NCBI GenBank assembly: GCA_013396635.1
Contig: WBMW01001510.1
Location: 281,964-345,963, forward strand
Direction: 5' to 3'
Length of the DNA stretch: 64,000 bases
Source: Penelope pileata
Taxonomy: Eukaryota; Chordata; Aves; Galliformes; Cracidae
Below are positions 12,654 to 23,604 of this stretch, in pieces. How positions within the stretch are numbered: position 1 is the first letter of the stretch; each line of letters opens with the position of its first letter. The translations under genes and the position numbers were made by a program. The notes beneath the pieces were generated by a model. The model was not told the DNA's origin, did not search any database, and saw only the letters and a program-made list of their open reading frames with translations.

Positions 12654-15600
12654 GTAAGTGCTTTTTTGAGACCTTACTTCTCTGTGTTTACAGTTACAGT
12701 ATTGTTCTCCAGTTTGATTTAGGTAGAAGCAGCACTTCTGATGCTTTTAATGGCCATTTCCAGAAATAATCAGGTAGCCGTGTTTTACTCAGGGCCAGGT
12801 TGCTGCTTTATTTCATAGTTTCCTCTTAAACAACTTGACTGTGTCACTTTTCAGGACATTTGTGGTTAAAGACAAGGTTTTAGTTGCCATGTGTAATTTC
12901 TAGTATGATGAAGAGTTGCCATGTTTTATTTCTAGTATGATGGGGGCAAGTGCTTATGGCAATAGTATTAAATAATGCTTGCTGAACATCATAGTCTTCT
13001 CCTTGGTGGTAGCTGTGACTGATTCAGGAAAGGGAAGAGTATCTTAGAAAAGCTGCCATGTCTTCTCTCTTCATGGAAAAAAAACGTAGTTTTGGGGATA
13101 TCTGTGTTTGCAATTATTTCTATGGTCATCGTAGCAGTCGAGACTGGAGTAGCTCTGGAAATCACTGCAGCCTGCTGTTTTTAGAAAAAATGGTTATCAT
13201 GCCTCTTTTACATGGGTAAGAGCGAGAGACTGTTCTTTCTGCGACACAGTAGTCACAGCAAATGAAGCAGACAGATTTTGATTGTGTGTAATTTCAGCAT
13301 GATACTCTGCATAATAGATGACAGCATGGTAGCTTCCCTAGAATCCTCTCTGGAAAAAAAGATCGACACATTTTCCAAGCTGCTGGGTTATGTGCATTGT
13401 ATGTGATTAGAGCGATACGCTTTGGTGGTGGTGCACTCGTTAGGAGCTGATGTAGCAGCAGATTTGTCCTGGTATCTCAGCAAGAGCTTGGCTTGCTACA
13501 CGTAGAAGTTAGTTCTCATAGTACTTAAGTAAGCTTTCCTAATAAAATGCAAGATAAACCATGAGGTTTCATTATACGGCTTTCTGCTTTTGGAATCGTT
13601 CTGTGATGTTGGTATTCCCACAAAGCTTCCTCCACACCTGCAGATGCCTGGAGCTGCCTAGCAACCCCATGCTTTCTTAAGGAGCACAAGATTTTGCTGG
13701 AGAACTGGCAATTAGCAGGAGCAGAAGACAGTGATGTATTCTAACTATAAGCAGCATATTCTCCTGCTTTAACAGGGAGTCAGTGTGCTGAGTTTACTGG
13801 TTCACTCTCACAAAAATTATTTCCTAGCCTGAAAGATGAATACAGTTGCAGTCCTGAAATACTTAACATTAGTTTTGTCAGCTCAAGGCTGTGTTTGCTC
13901 TAGTCTGCAAGTTTTTCCCTTCTGTGTGAGATATAACAAAACAAATTGGCTAATATAGTTTTGACGAAAGTTTGGCTTATTCATTCTATCCCTACACTCA
14001 GGGAATTTCCAGAAAAGGTGGTGGTGGGCGATGAATCTTTAATCCCACTGTAAGACATACTGTGGTTCAGTTAGCCATGACATATGTTAAAACACTCAGG
14101 TTTAGAGTTCTTCTTTCGTAAGAAGATTAGACAAGTAATGTCCTTTGAGGGAAGTAATCATCTGTCATCACAAACAATCTTTTCTTCCTTTAATTTTCAA
14201 GATTTAATGTAAGCATCTGTATGATAAAGGTCACATTAAATGATGAGTGCTTGCTTCATGCTATTTGCACTTCTAGCATAATGCAGCAGTACCTTCTTGT
14301 TTGTAACTACTGGCTTTGGAAAGATAGCTTTAAAAAATAAAAGTACAATTGGTATGAAGGAACAGTTTCTGGTAGTAGTATCTCATGTCTGTATATTTTA
14401 TTTATTAGTGCAAATTGTGTCCTCACGCAGAGATGCTATTCACTCCCCAGTGTAGCACTCCATAATAATGCTGTAAATGTTGTTTGCCTTGCAGAGGAGA
14501 GTTACCCTATTACATAGGGTAGACATGGTTTACATATTTGAAGCACCATCAGTAATTCTGTCTGTGCAAACACTGTAATTTTGTTAAGCAAAGTACATAT
14601 TTTGCTGGAACAGAGAGGTTGAGGTAACTGAAAGCACAAGCTAAGAAATTTTGAAAATTAATAATTGTTGCTGAATTTTTAAAAAATATTAACAAGCTAA
14701 CAGCAGGTTGTCTGAGAGTATGACAAACTAGGTATTAGGATACCTCTCTTCAGTGGAAAATGCAAGCACCTTTCAAATATTATTTTTCTGTCAGTCTGTC
14801 TTAGAAATGATTATCTTATTTTACAGGTGCAAACACAGTAGTCTCGCATAAATATTTGCAACAAATCAGGTTGTAACTAGACATGATTCTCAAGTACAAT
14901 AACCTGTTTAGACTCATTTTGAATTTATAAAACATGCAGCTTTGCTTTTTTTTTTTCCCCTTGGAAACATCAGTGTTTCTATTTCCTTTCAATTGAATTA
15001 GAAAAGAAAACAACAAACCAACACTTCTGAAAATCCTGTAGAAAAGAAGTGTTATTTTCCAGCTATACTGTTAAGTTTAGTAAAAGCATGGACTCTGGAT
15101 TCTTATTTGTGACTATTTTGTTGTATCTGTTCTTCTTACAGACTTTCCCCCTTTATATTTTTTGTATACTTTCAGAGTTCCAGTAACTTGACCCAAATTT
15201 TTGACCTGAAGCTTAGAATTAAACTGTATTGTGATTTAAATAATAGTGGAATAGTCTTCTGTGATACGTATTTTACTCCAAAAAAATAGTATTGCTAATA
15301 TCAGGCAGTGTGTTGTAACATTAGGGCAGCAGATAAAATTCTTGTTTGATCCCAGCAAGACTGTACTGAGTTCTAGTGCATATATTTATTATTTGCTGAT
15401 TTGGGTCAGATTTTTCTATTATAAACCAGAAGGGATTATTGTAGTGTAACTTGGGCAAAAATATGTTCTGGAACTGTGTATTGGAAATGGGGATGAGCTT
15501 TTGGTAAAAACACCATGTGGCCTTGCAGTAGGGATTTCCAAAACTAGACAACTCTTCTTGTTCTTTGCCAGAGAGCCCAGTAGTTTAAACTGACTAAAAT

Positions 15601-17693
15601 GCTGTAAATCTGCAGCTTTCTCATGCCTGAGTTAGTCTCCTGTTCCCAGGTGTGGGGTTCTGCTCACATTTTACTGGCAGATGGACAGAGCTGACAGCGA
15701 ATGGGTTTGATTCGTTACGTAGGAGCACAAAGAACTGTGCACAGTGCGGATATGCCTGATGCTGCATGCAGAGGCAAGGTTCACATGGCTGCACATTACT
15801 GCTCTCCTTCCCACCAGACTTGTTCAGCTGGCAGCAGCTGTCAACTCAGCCGTGGATTGGACGTGTCACCCTCCTACGCCCAGTCAGAAAAGTCAGTTTT
15901 ACCACTACAGCACTGTGGCAGATTTATATATATATGCCTTTCCCTCTTTTTATACAATCCTGTGCACCCTATCACAGTCTGCTATAACATAGGTTTGGTA
16001 TAATTTGTCTTTTCACAGTCTTTTTTTTCTTTTGGCTTTACTGAAAGAGGGTTTTAGCAGGCCCTGCTTGCCAAGGAATACAGATTACCTGTTGTCTCAT
16101 ACCAGACTACCAATGTTCACAGCATGTGCAAATTTGCAGTGGAAATTTGGTTTTCTATATCATTTTTAAAGTGTATCTGCATTTAAAGTGTAGCTTTTAA
16201 ATGTGGAATATAAGAGCAGTTTGTCCCATACTACCTTTTCTAGTAGTTGTGGTGTCTTAAAGCATTTTGGCTAGCTGCTGCGTACCAAATCAGCAAAAGA
16301 CATGAGTTTAAAGGTGCCAGCTCTTTTACAGAGACCAGTTCACCACCCAACTGTAAAAAGATGTGTTCCAGCAGGGTGCAGGGTGAAAATGGATGGCTAA
16401 GGATAGAGAGGTGAAAGGGCTCTTTGCACTCATACCCAAGCAGAAGGCCTCAGAGGACACAGTGTTAGTGTTACCAAGAACAGAAACTTGAGTGAGACAC
16501 AGAGGAGCAGTGGGTGTTGGTGGCTGCAATGAAAGTCCACGGAGTCACCACAAAGGTCTGCTCTAGAGTTAGAACTGACACAGTAGGCCCAACAGCAGAG
16601 AAGTGGATGCTCAGTTTCTAACGTTAGCAAAAGCTGGTATATTGCAGCTTTACATATGAGCTGAATTATCAAACCTTCAAGCAGAAGTGTACATCTATGT
16701 GATGTTACTGGTGAATGGCACAGTTCAGATACAGTTATTCAGGCTGGTCTCCTCAGGAAGGAAGGAGGCTATCACACCTTATTTCTGCAGACCCTGAGTG
16801 TTGCTGGGCTGGAGGCCCTGTTGATCCACCACCACTTTCACTAGCAAATGACAGCTCTTGTCTGTAGAGGCCTGTATGGCTTCAAATGCTGAGCAGCAGG
16901 AATGGTCCCTTTTTTAAAAATGAAAATTGTCTTCTTTTTCCTCAGATGTGAGGTTTTCCGTCTAACAATTATATGGATCTTGAGGGCCAGGGTTGAGTAT
17001 GTTCTGGCCTGCAGGCAGATGACAGCTGGCAGCGTCCAGGCCCCAGACAAACCCACTTTGACATGCTCCCTTCCATCCACTGGCATGAAGCAGAAACATC
17101 TTGATTGTTGCATATGAAAATGATAAATACTTGTTTACAGCGTAAATTTATGCTTTCTGAAGTATCATCTGGCCAATTTTGCTTTCTCCAGTAAAGCATT
17201 TCCCTCACACTCCAAAAAATCAACCAACCATCTAACCAAAAAACCTTAGATGAATTAAATTGAAAGGAAGAGGGTAAAGAAAGACTGTAAACCATGTGTG
17301 AGCTACTGTTGTAGATCTCTGGTTCTGCTGGTAGGTAAGGATTTTTGCCACATCCATGCCCCACAGAAGCTGTTGGGATGAGCCTGCCTTCATGTGCCTG
17401 TGGCAGCAACTGTGAAGCACTGGATTCTCTGCAAGCATGTGCACAATTTACTCAGAGTTACCTAAGACCCTCAGCTCCAAGACTGGGAAACTGAGCCTTT
17501 TTTTTTCTTTTGGATGTGTAAGCATCTTTGGTTTGTTGTTAAGTTGCATTTGAAGTGAACTGATTATTTGTGTTCTCATTGGCTATTATATTAGCAAAGA
17601 GGCTGACCATCTAAGGAAGCTTTCTCATCGTCTGTTTACTGTCTGTTACTACTGGTGAGATTTTTAATCCTTTTTTTCCTCCTGAATCTCCAG
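12654..17693 (+). other. UNC13B: Intron, 5.0 kb
   Basis: Ordinary AT-rich intron. Apart from a ~31-bp tandem duplication (12882-12944) and short T-runs I see nothing distinct. Confidence 0.7.
12882..12944. repeat. Tandem duplication, ~31 bp x 2
   Basis: Copy 1 is 12882-12913 and copy 2 is 12914-12944. Both begin AGTTGCCATG and end TTTCTAGTATGATG, with a few differences in between. Confidence 0.8.
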
Positions 17694-17772
17694 GCCTGCA
17701 GGTGGTCTCTATGGCATTGACAGCATGCCCGATCTGCGCAAAAAAAAGCCAATTCCACTTGTCAGTGATCTG
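17694..17772 (+). CDS. UNC13B: UNC13B linker exon before C1 (79 nt)
   Basis: Bordered by CTCCAG| and |GTAAGA. Completes a Gly codon from the previous exon and encodes PAGGLYGIDSMPDLRKKKP then IPLVSDL, the conserved stretch preceding C1 in UNC13A and UNC13B. Starts in phase 2 and ends in phase 0 after Leu. Confidence 0.95.
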
Positions 17773-18542
17773 GTAAGAAACTTTTCTTCTGCCACACAGT
17801 CAATGGTGCAAGTAGCTTTACTTTTTGAGGTATGGTAATGTTCATTGTCACTTGAAGAAGTTGTAAGTCTCCTGCTTAGTAAAATTCTTACAGGAAGAGT
17901 TTAAGACTTAGAAAAATCTCAGTGAGAATGAGGTATGATTTCATAACCGTGTTTCATTCTTTTGGCAGAATTAAGATATTCTTCATGTTCATTTTCCTTT
18001 TTATTCTATACAGAATATTTGATTATTTTTAGTCCTGCGTTATTTTTAAATATTATCCTAGAAGTCACATACTCTGTGGAAAGTTACAATGTCCATGTGA
18101 GGTCTGGCAACTTACCAGAAGGCTAGAACTTGAGAGGATAGATAAATGAGCATATGTGCTTGAATTTTTAAAAGTGATTTGCAATATTGCCAATAGGCTC
18201 CTGCACTGAAGAAGCCCAAGAATCAAACAAGTAATGAGGACAAGTTTCATATGCTTGTGTGTTACAGTGATATAAGGCTTGTGTGGGACAAATGGTTTTC
18301 CGTTGGCTCTAAGTTCAGTACACATGGCACATCGTATTTGGAAGAAGTGCTGTAACAGCTGAAAGACCAAAGTTTCCATATCCTATAGTTCCTTTGAGAA
18401 GATGCATACAGTTCTCTGTGCCAGCTTATGCATGGGTTGCCCAATATGTGTCTTATTAACTGCTTGCATCTTTTAAATCTGTGCAATAATGGCATTAACT
18501 TGTGTCGCTTCTTTTGTATGCTTTCATTCACTCTCTTCACAG
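17773..18542 (+). other. UNC13B: Intron, 770 bp
   Basis: Nothing notable apart from the acceptor tract CATTCACTCTCTTCACAG immediately in front of the 6-nt microexon. Confidence 0.75.
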
Positions 18543-18548
18543 GCCATG
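18543..18548 (+). CDS. UNC13B: UNC13B 6-nt microexon (Ala-Met)
   Basis: The sequence CTCTTCACAG|GCCATG|GTAAGT gives a complete 6-nt exon with excellent sites on both sides. It fits phase 0 to 0 between ...LVSDL (exon ending 17772) and SLVQSRKAG... (exon starting 19458). Mammalian UNC13A/B proteins read SDLAMSLVQSRKAG at this place, so the two residues are expected; that is from memory. Microexons of this size are commonly spliced in a neuron-specific way, so skipping would give a SDLSLVQ variant. Confidence 0.9.
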
Positions 18549-19457
18549 GTAAGTGGAGCTAAAGACTATCCACCAAGTCTTTACCAGAAACAATTTTGCC
18601 TTACTTTCCCTCTACTTTTTTCGATTTTTGCTTTGAACCTGCAGTGTTGCAGTGCATGTGTATTCAGCACTCTGTCCTGCTACATCACTGATGGAATGAA
18701 CTTTTTCCGTCTGTCTTCAAGTAGCATGTTTCAGAGGGTAGATGGAAGTTTCTCATAACATTTGATGATTCCAAATTAGATGTTGCTGGTCATGATTTCC
18801 TTCTTTACTGTCATCTTTGTATGGCAGTGTTAGGAGCTGCGAAGACAGGGGCCTGTGCTGCTTAAGGCTACAGAACAGCATTGCTGTGATGTGAAGGAAG
18901 CAGTTTTGAGGCAAAAATGCTGTTCATTGTATTCAGTGATGACCAATGAATGTGATTCACAAGCACATTCAAACATGTTCTCCCAACCCGTTCTGTTCTG
19001 TATCCTATTTGTATCCCTTTCACTGTCACATTTTGGAGTTTTGTGTATGTTTTAAACCTGACAAAATAATCTCCTTTTGTTTACAAATGAAGTTAAATAT
19101 AGAAGAATGAGTCCCACATAATGATCTCAAGAAATAGCAGTGTTACCATTGCTACTAGAACATGGAAGCGAAAAGGTGAACCCAATTTTCATTGACAGTT
19201 GTTGCCAGAGAAACAAATAAAAAATTTCCACAATGAGACTGGCTGTGGGCAAATGAAAATAAGTTGGAGGCCTCTCAGAGTATGCATTGATTCTCTTGAG
19301 ATGTGAAATGTGAGATATGTCATTTAAGAAAGCAACTTGAATGTAATAGGCTGCTGGCTTGGTGTCTGGCGTGACAGAGCGTCCTTCTCACGTCTTTGGG
19401 CATGTAGTACCAGTACATTTTTGAATATTGTCAGTAACAAACTTTCTCTCTTCTTAG
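18549..19457 (+). other. UNC13B: Intron, 909 bp
   Basis: Nothing distinct seen. The donor following the microexon is a full-consensus GTAAGT. Confidence 0.7.
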
Positions 19458-19532
19458 TCACTGGTTCAGTCCCGGAAAGCCGGAATTACCTCAGCAATGG
19501 CCACTAGAACATCTCTTAAAGATGAAGAGCTG
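19458..19532 (+). CDS. UNC13B: UNC13B exon before C1 (75 nt)
   Basis: Encodes SLVQSRKAGITSAMATRTSL then KDEEL, phase 0 to 0, bordered by CTTCTTAG| and |GTAAGT. It belongs to the basic linker in front of the C1 domain. Confidence 0.95.
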
Positions 19533-20002
19533 GTAAGTAGGAGAGTTGCTTGGCTCATGTTAACATATAGTAAGGGGAGTTTGGCTCTGGTATGCAGAGT
19601 CAGCTTCACAGATGCAAAGCTTCTTGTATCATTTGTTTACAGAAACCAAACGTAAAAAATAACAATATGTCTGATATGATCCTGAAAAATACAAAATTAT
19701 CTCCTTCTCCACTATGTACTGTGGGAGACAATGTGTGAAACTTGCTTTATGCAAAGTATCCCTCACCCACAAACTTTAATTCTTTTCTTCTATCTCCTTT
19801 ACTTTCTTTTAAATGACTGGAAAAACATTTTTGCAAGGGTGTTCTCTGCTAACACTTGTAGAAGTTTCATAGATTTGAATCCTTAAAATGTGTAGATTTA
19901 TCGCACTGCTCATTCCTTTTCCCTAAAGTCTATGTGTTAACTAGCAAAAACAGGTTCAGTCGCCTTCCTGGATGTTAGTTTCCGTGTTTTCTTGTCTTTC
20001 AG
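19533..20002 (+). other. UNC13B: Intron, 470 bp
   Basis: Nothing distinct. Good acceptor tract TTTTCTTGTCTTTCAG. Confidence 0.7.
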
Positions 20003-20222
20003 AAATCTCATGTCTATAAGAAGACCCTTCAAGCCTTAATTTACCCTATCTCTTGTACAACTCCACACAACTTTGAAGTGTGGACAGCCACAACTCCTAC
20101 CTACTGCTATGAATGTGAGGGGCTATTGTGGGGTATCGCACGGCAGGGAATGCGCTGCGCTGAATGTGGAGTCAAGTGCCATGAGAAGTGCCAAGATTTG
20201 CTCAATGCTGACTGCTTACAGA
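20003..20222 (+). CDS. UNC13B: UNC13B C1 domain exon (220 nt)
   Basis: Encodes KSHVYKKTLQALIYPISC followed by the whole C1 zinc finger. The zinc ligands follow H-X12-C-X2-C-X13-C-X2-C-X4-H-X2-C-X7-C exactly: His in PHNFEVW, CYEC, CAEC, GVKCHEKC, and the final Cys in LLNADC. The DAG/phorbol-ester-binding loops are intact, with EGLLWGIARQG containing the Trp known to affect lipid affinity in Munc13. C1 recruits and activates Munc13 at DAG-containing membrane. The exon starts in phase 0 and ends in phase 1 (CAG A|GTGAGT). Confidence 0.98.
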
Positions 20223-20514
20223 GTGAGTAGTGGTTTTGCTACTTTCTGTTCTGGGAGGTGCAGTGGAGGATGGCTGTTATGTGACTGTATATTTTCTGTA
20301 AAGGTTTAATCTCTCTTTCTCAGCTCAGGTGGCATGTTTGCTAACATACCCTACACAGAAGAGAGGTAGTGGACTGGATGGGTAGGCTACTAAGCTGGGT
20401 ATCTTGACTTTTGTTCTGTTCCTCCTGCCCTGGTATCCCGCTCAGGTTGTTTGTTTAAACCTTCAGCCTGTGATAATGCACATTTTAATCTCTCCAGAGC
20501 AGCGGTGGGTTCCT

Positions 20515-20572
20515 GCTAAAGGTCCCTTCCAACCTGAACCATTCTATGATTAATGTAGCTATGATTCTCTGT
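20515..20572 (+). mobile_element. CR1 LINE 3' tail fragment
   Basis: Contains AAAGGTCCCTTCCAACCTGA then ACCATTCTATGATT, the terminal ~50 bases of a CR1 3' UTR with its ATTCTATG repeat. It is nearly identical to the end of the copy at 57030-57707. Same orientation as UNC13B. Confidence 0.8.
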
Positions 20573-23392
20573 TTGAAGTGCAGGTTGGTGAGGCATTTTG
20601 TCATTTGAACAGGAGGGCCTTGTGGCTGAATCTCTTTAGAGACCTGGGAATGAAGCAGGGCAGATGATGGGTTAGATGGAAAAGTGTCATTTGAGTGTCT
20701 GGGCAGTATCTTGTATTCCTACTTGCATTTCTGTTTGTTTTGATTTTCTGAATTGTTCAAAATTGAGCTCACTCTTCAAAGAAAGCAAAGGGCTATGACT
20801 TTGCAGAATAAATGAGGCCTTACACAGACAATGGAGAAGTTTAAAAGAATTTGATTTTTTTTTTTTTTTAAGTATCAATTTAGGCATCTGGATTGGCTAG
20901 ATTATTTTTTTTGTTCTCAGATACATGTTCCTGCTTGAGACCAAGATATCTTAGTCTAAGTGGAATAGAAACTTCCAGTATATGTGTTAAATCTTGAGAA
21001 GGGAGGTGGGGCTTTTTTTGTTCACTCTCAATTTTCTTGTCATTCCAGCTTCATGGAAAAAGTCAGAAGGAATCAGGAAAGTTTGTGAACTAGAAAGGAG
21101 TTTACTGCAAATCCATGTCAATAATTATAGGAATGTAGAGTCAAATTCTGTACCTGTTGCTTGGGGAAATCAGACTGGATGATCCAGCAAGGGATACTTC
21201 TTCTTTTGGCTTTTCCTGACTCTCTATACGGATGTTGTTCATGCTTATATTTTGGATGTGTGCAGAGTGTTGGGTCATAGTTAGGACTAGGGCTGTTGAC
21301 AATGTCTTAGTTGTGTGACTCAGCAGATAGTGGTGAAACACCTGTGTTCTTCAGTTGCTTAGCATTCCTAGATTCATCTTTGAGGGTCACAAAAGTGATC
21401 TTTATAGAGTTCAAGCAATTGCATCATAGACACCATGGCTTTGTTGCAGTTGTTTTGTGACTAAGGAAATGGCTGCTGGATTTCACTTAGTTCAGGAGAA
21501 TTTAGTTAAGCTATGACTCAGTTTTATGACAAAATGTGGTGTAGATTTAGATAAGGCCAGTTAGGTTCAGGATAACTTTGTAAGGTTGTGGAGTTCACCA
21601 GGACTGTACACTAACTGGTGACTTACAGTATTTGAAATGAAAAGCTGCTAATATGTGTATCGAGGCTTAATTCAGATGCACATCCCAGATGTTATAGTGT
21701 CATAATGGAGTCATGGTATCTCAGTATGGGAAAATGCTATTGGGAGCAGAGGAAAATAAGGTTTGTACCAGCAGCAGTGAGGAAACAGGAACAAATCTGT
21801 ACAGAGGAGAGGTAATGAAGTCAAAACCAATAGAAGTAAAACTAAATTTGAGAAATAACTAATGATTGAGAGGAAATGTATTCCTGCAAAGGACAGCTGT
21901 GGCAGTCATGTGCAAGAAGGAGGACTTCAGACTGGGATGGGTACTGGGCAGAGTTCAATTGTAATGGAGAAAATGAGTGAGAATGTCTCCAGATAGGATG
22001 ATGTGAGTCTGCCTGTTAATCTTTCAAAAGAGAGGCTTGGCAGCATGGGGCAGGAATTATGTTATTTCAGGAACTGAAGAATAGCCATACTGGGTTTGTC
22101 CTGAAATCATCTTTCTAAAGGGATGTGATGGAAGCCAAGGCAGAGGTGTTGGACATGCAGTGCAGAGCTCCTATGACTAGCCTACTCTTGCAGCTTTCTA
22201 TAACTTAAAGACTTCCTGAGCAGTAGATGCTATATTTAATAGCTGGCAATGATGACTTTGTGAACTTGTTTAATCCTTGTCTGAACCTTTTTATGCCTGA
22301 ACTATGGTGGGGAAGAAGGAGATAAACAGCAAGGAGGAAGGTGGTCTGTTTAAGCTTACTGCTTGCAAAATAAGAAATGGAAGAAATTTGCTTTAAGACA
22401 ATTGAGGATGGAAACAACAAGACAACTTCAGTGATGAGAAAAGGGAGTCTCTGAAACAGCCTCCAGAATAACCATGGGAACAATTTATGTAATCTCTGGT
22501 TGGAGTTAATTAAGTTTGTACAATGGGCTGTGGAATGTGATGGTGGCAAAAGTCTGTGCACTCTCCAGTGGAACAGAAGTAATAACTGGAACCAACTCTA
22601 CTTTTCAGATAAAACAAAGTATTAAATAAGATCTTGGGTTTTTATCCAAAGGATTGCAGATATTCTCTTTACACATTTCCTTTAAAAATATAAACACAAG
22701 ATACTCTAGCGTGGAGAGTGTGCTGGGCTCAAAACTGATGAAGTACATAGAGAGGTAAAACAAAAACTAATAACAAACCAAACAGAACCAAACTCACTTA
22801 GCTTCACCTGCTGGGTTATTTGAAAACTGTCTGGTGTCAGAAGAGGGGTGATAAAGAGACTGTGAACCGGGGCTGTGAGGCTACCGATGTGGGAGTAGTA
22901 GGTATCATTATCTGGGATGGAGACATAAGGGAAATTGAAGATGTCAATTGCATAGTTACAAGGCAGAGGAAAGAAAGTGTGGGAAATAAAGAAGATACTG
23001 GGGCGAATATGGGCATGTACTTCTGGGCTGGGAAAACAAATGTTATTGATACTAGAAATCTATTATAAGGCTTTGTCAGGAAACAATGTTCTTTGTTTTG
23101 CTATGATTCATCATACTGAAACCCACGAGGCCAGAAGAAAATGGAAAATTTATTTGTTTTTTTGTAAGTTTGAGGAACATAGACTGTCGGGCCTAAGCAA
23201 TAGTTTAGAGATCCAGTAAATCCGGAAATGTAGTTTCTTATATATTAACTCAGGAGGGTTTACTTCCCAATAAAAGTTTCACTACTGCTGATGGTTTTTT
23301 TTTTTTGCTGTTTGTTTGTTTTGTTTGATTGATTTTATTTTTTAAACATAACAAAAACCAAACAAAGAAGAAATAATAAAAAAAATTCATGT

Positions 23393-23604
23393 TCTCAGGA
23401 TGTATTTTCACTTAAGCCTATATAAGGTTTCCAGAAAATGTTGTGTTGGAGAAGTAAAATGAATTTTCAGACTGGTAACAAGTACAATTCTTTTGGTTAT
23501 GCCTTGATGCCTCAGGATATATCTTCATTCGGGTCTGTGGAAGTCTTCCAGAAAATATTGTATTGAAGTAAAATGAATTTTCAGACTGGTTACAAATACA
23601 AATG
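23393..23604. repeat. Imperfect tandem duplication, ~95 bp x 2
   Basis: Copy 1 is about 23393-23490 and copy 2 about 23510-23604. Shared landmarks are CTCAGGAT(G/A)TAT near the start, TTCCAGAAAAT(G/A)TTGT in the middle and GTAAAATGAATTTTCAGACT near the end. Copies differ at many positions and by small indels, so the duplication is not recent. I do not recognise it as a known element. Confidence 0.8.
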
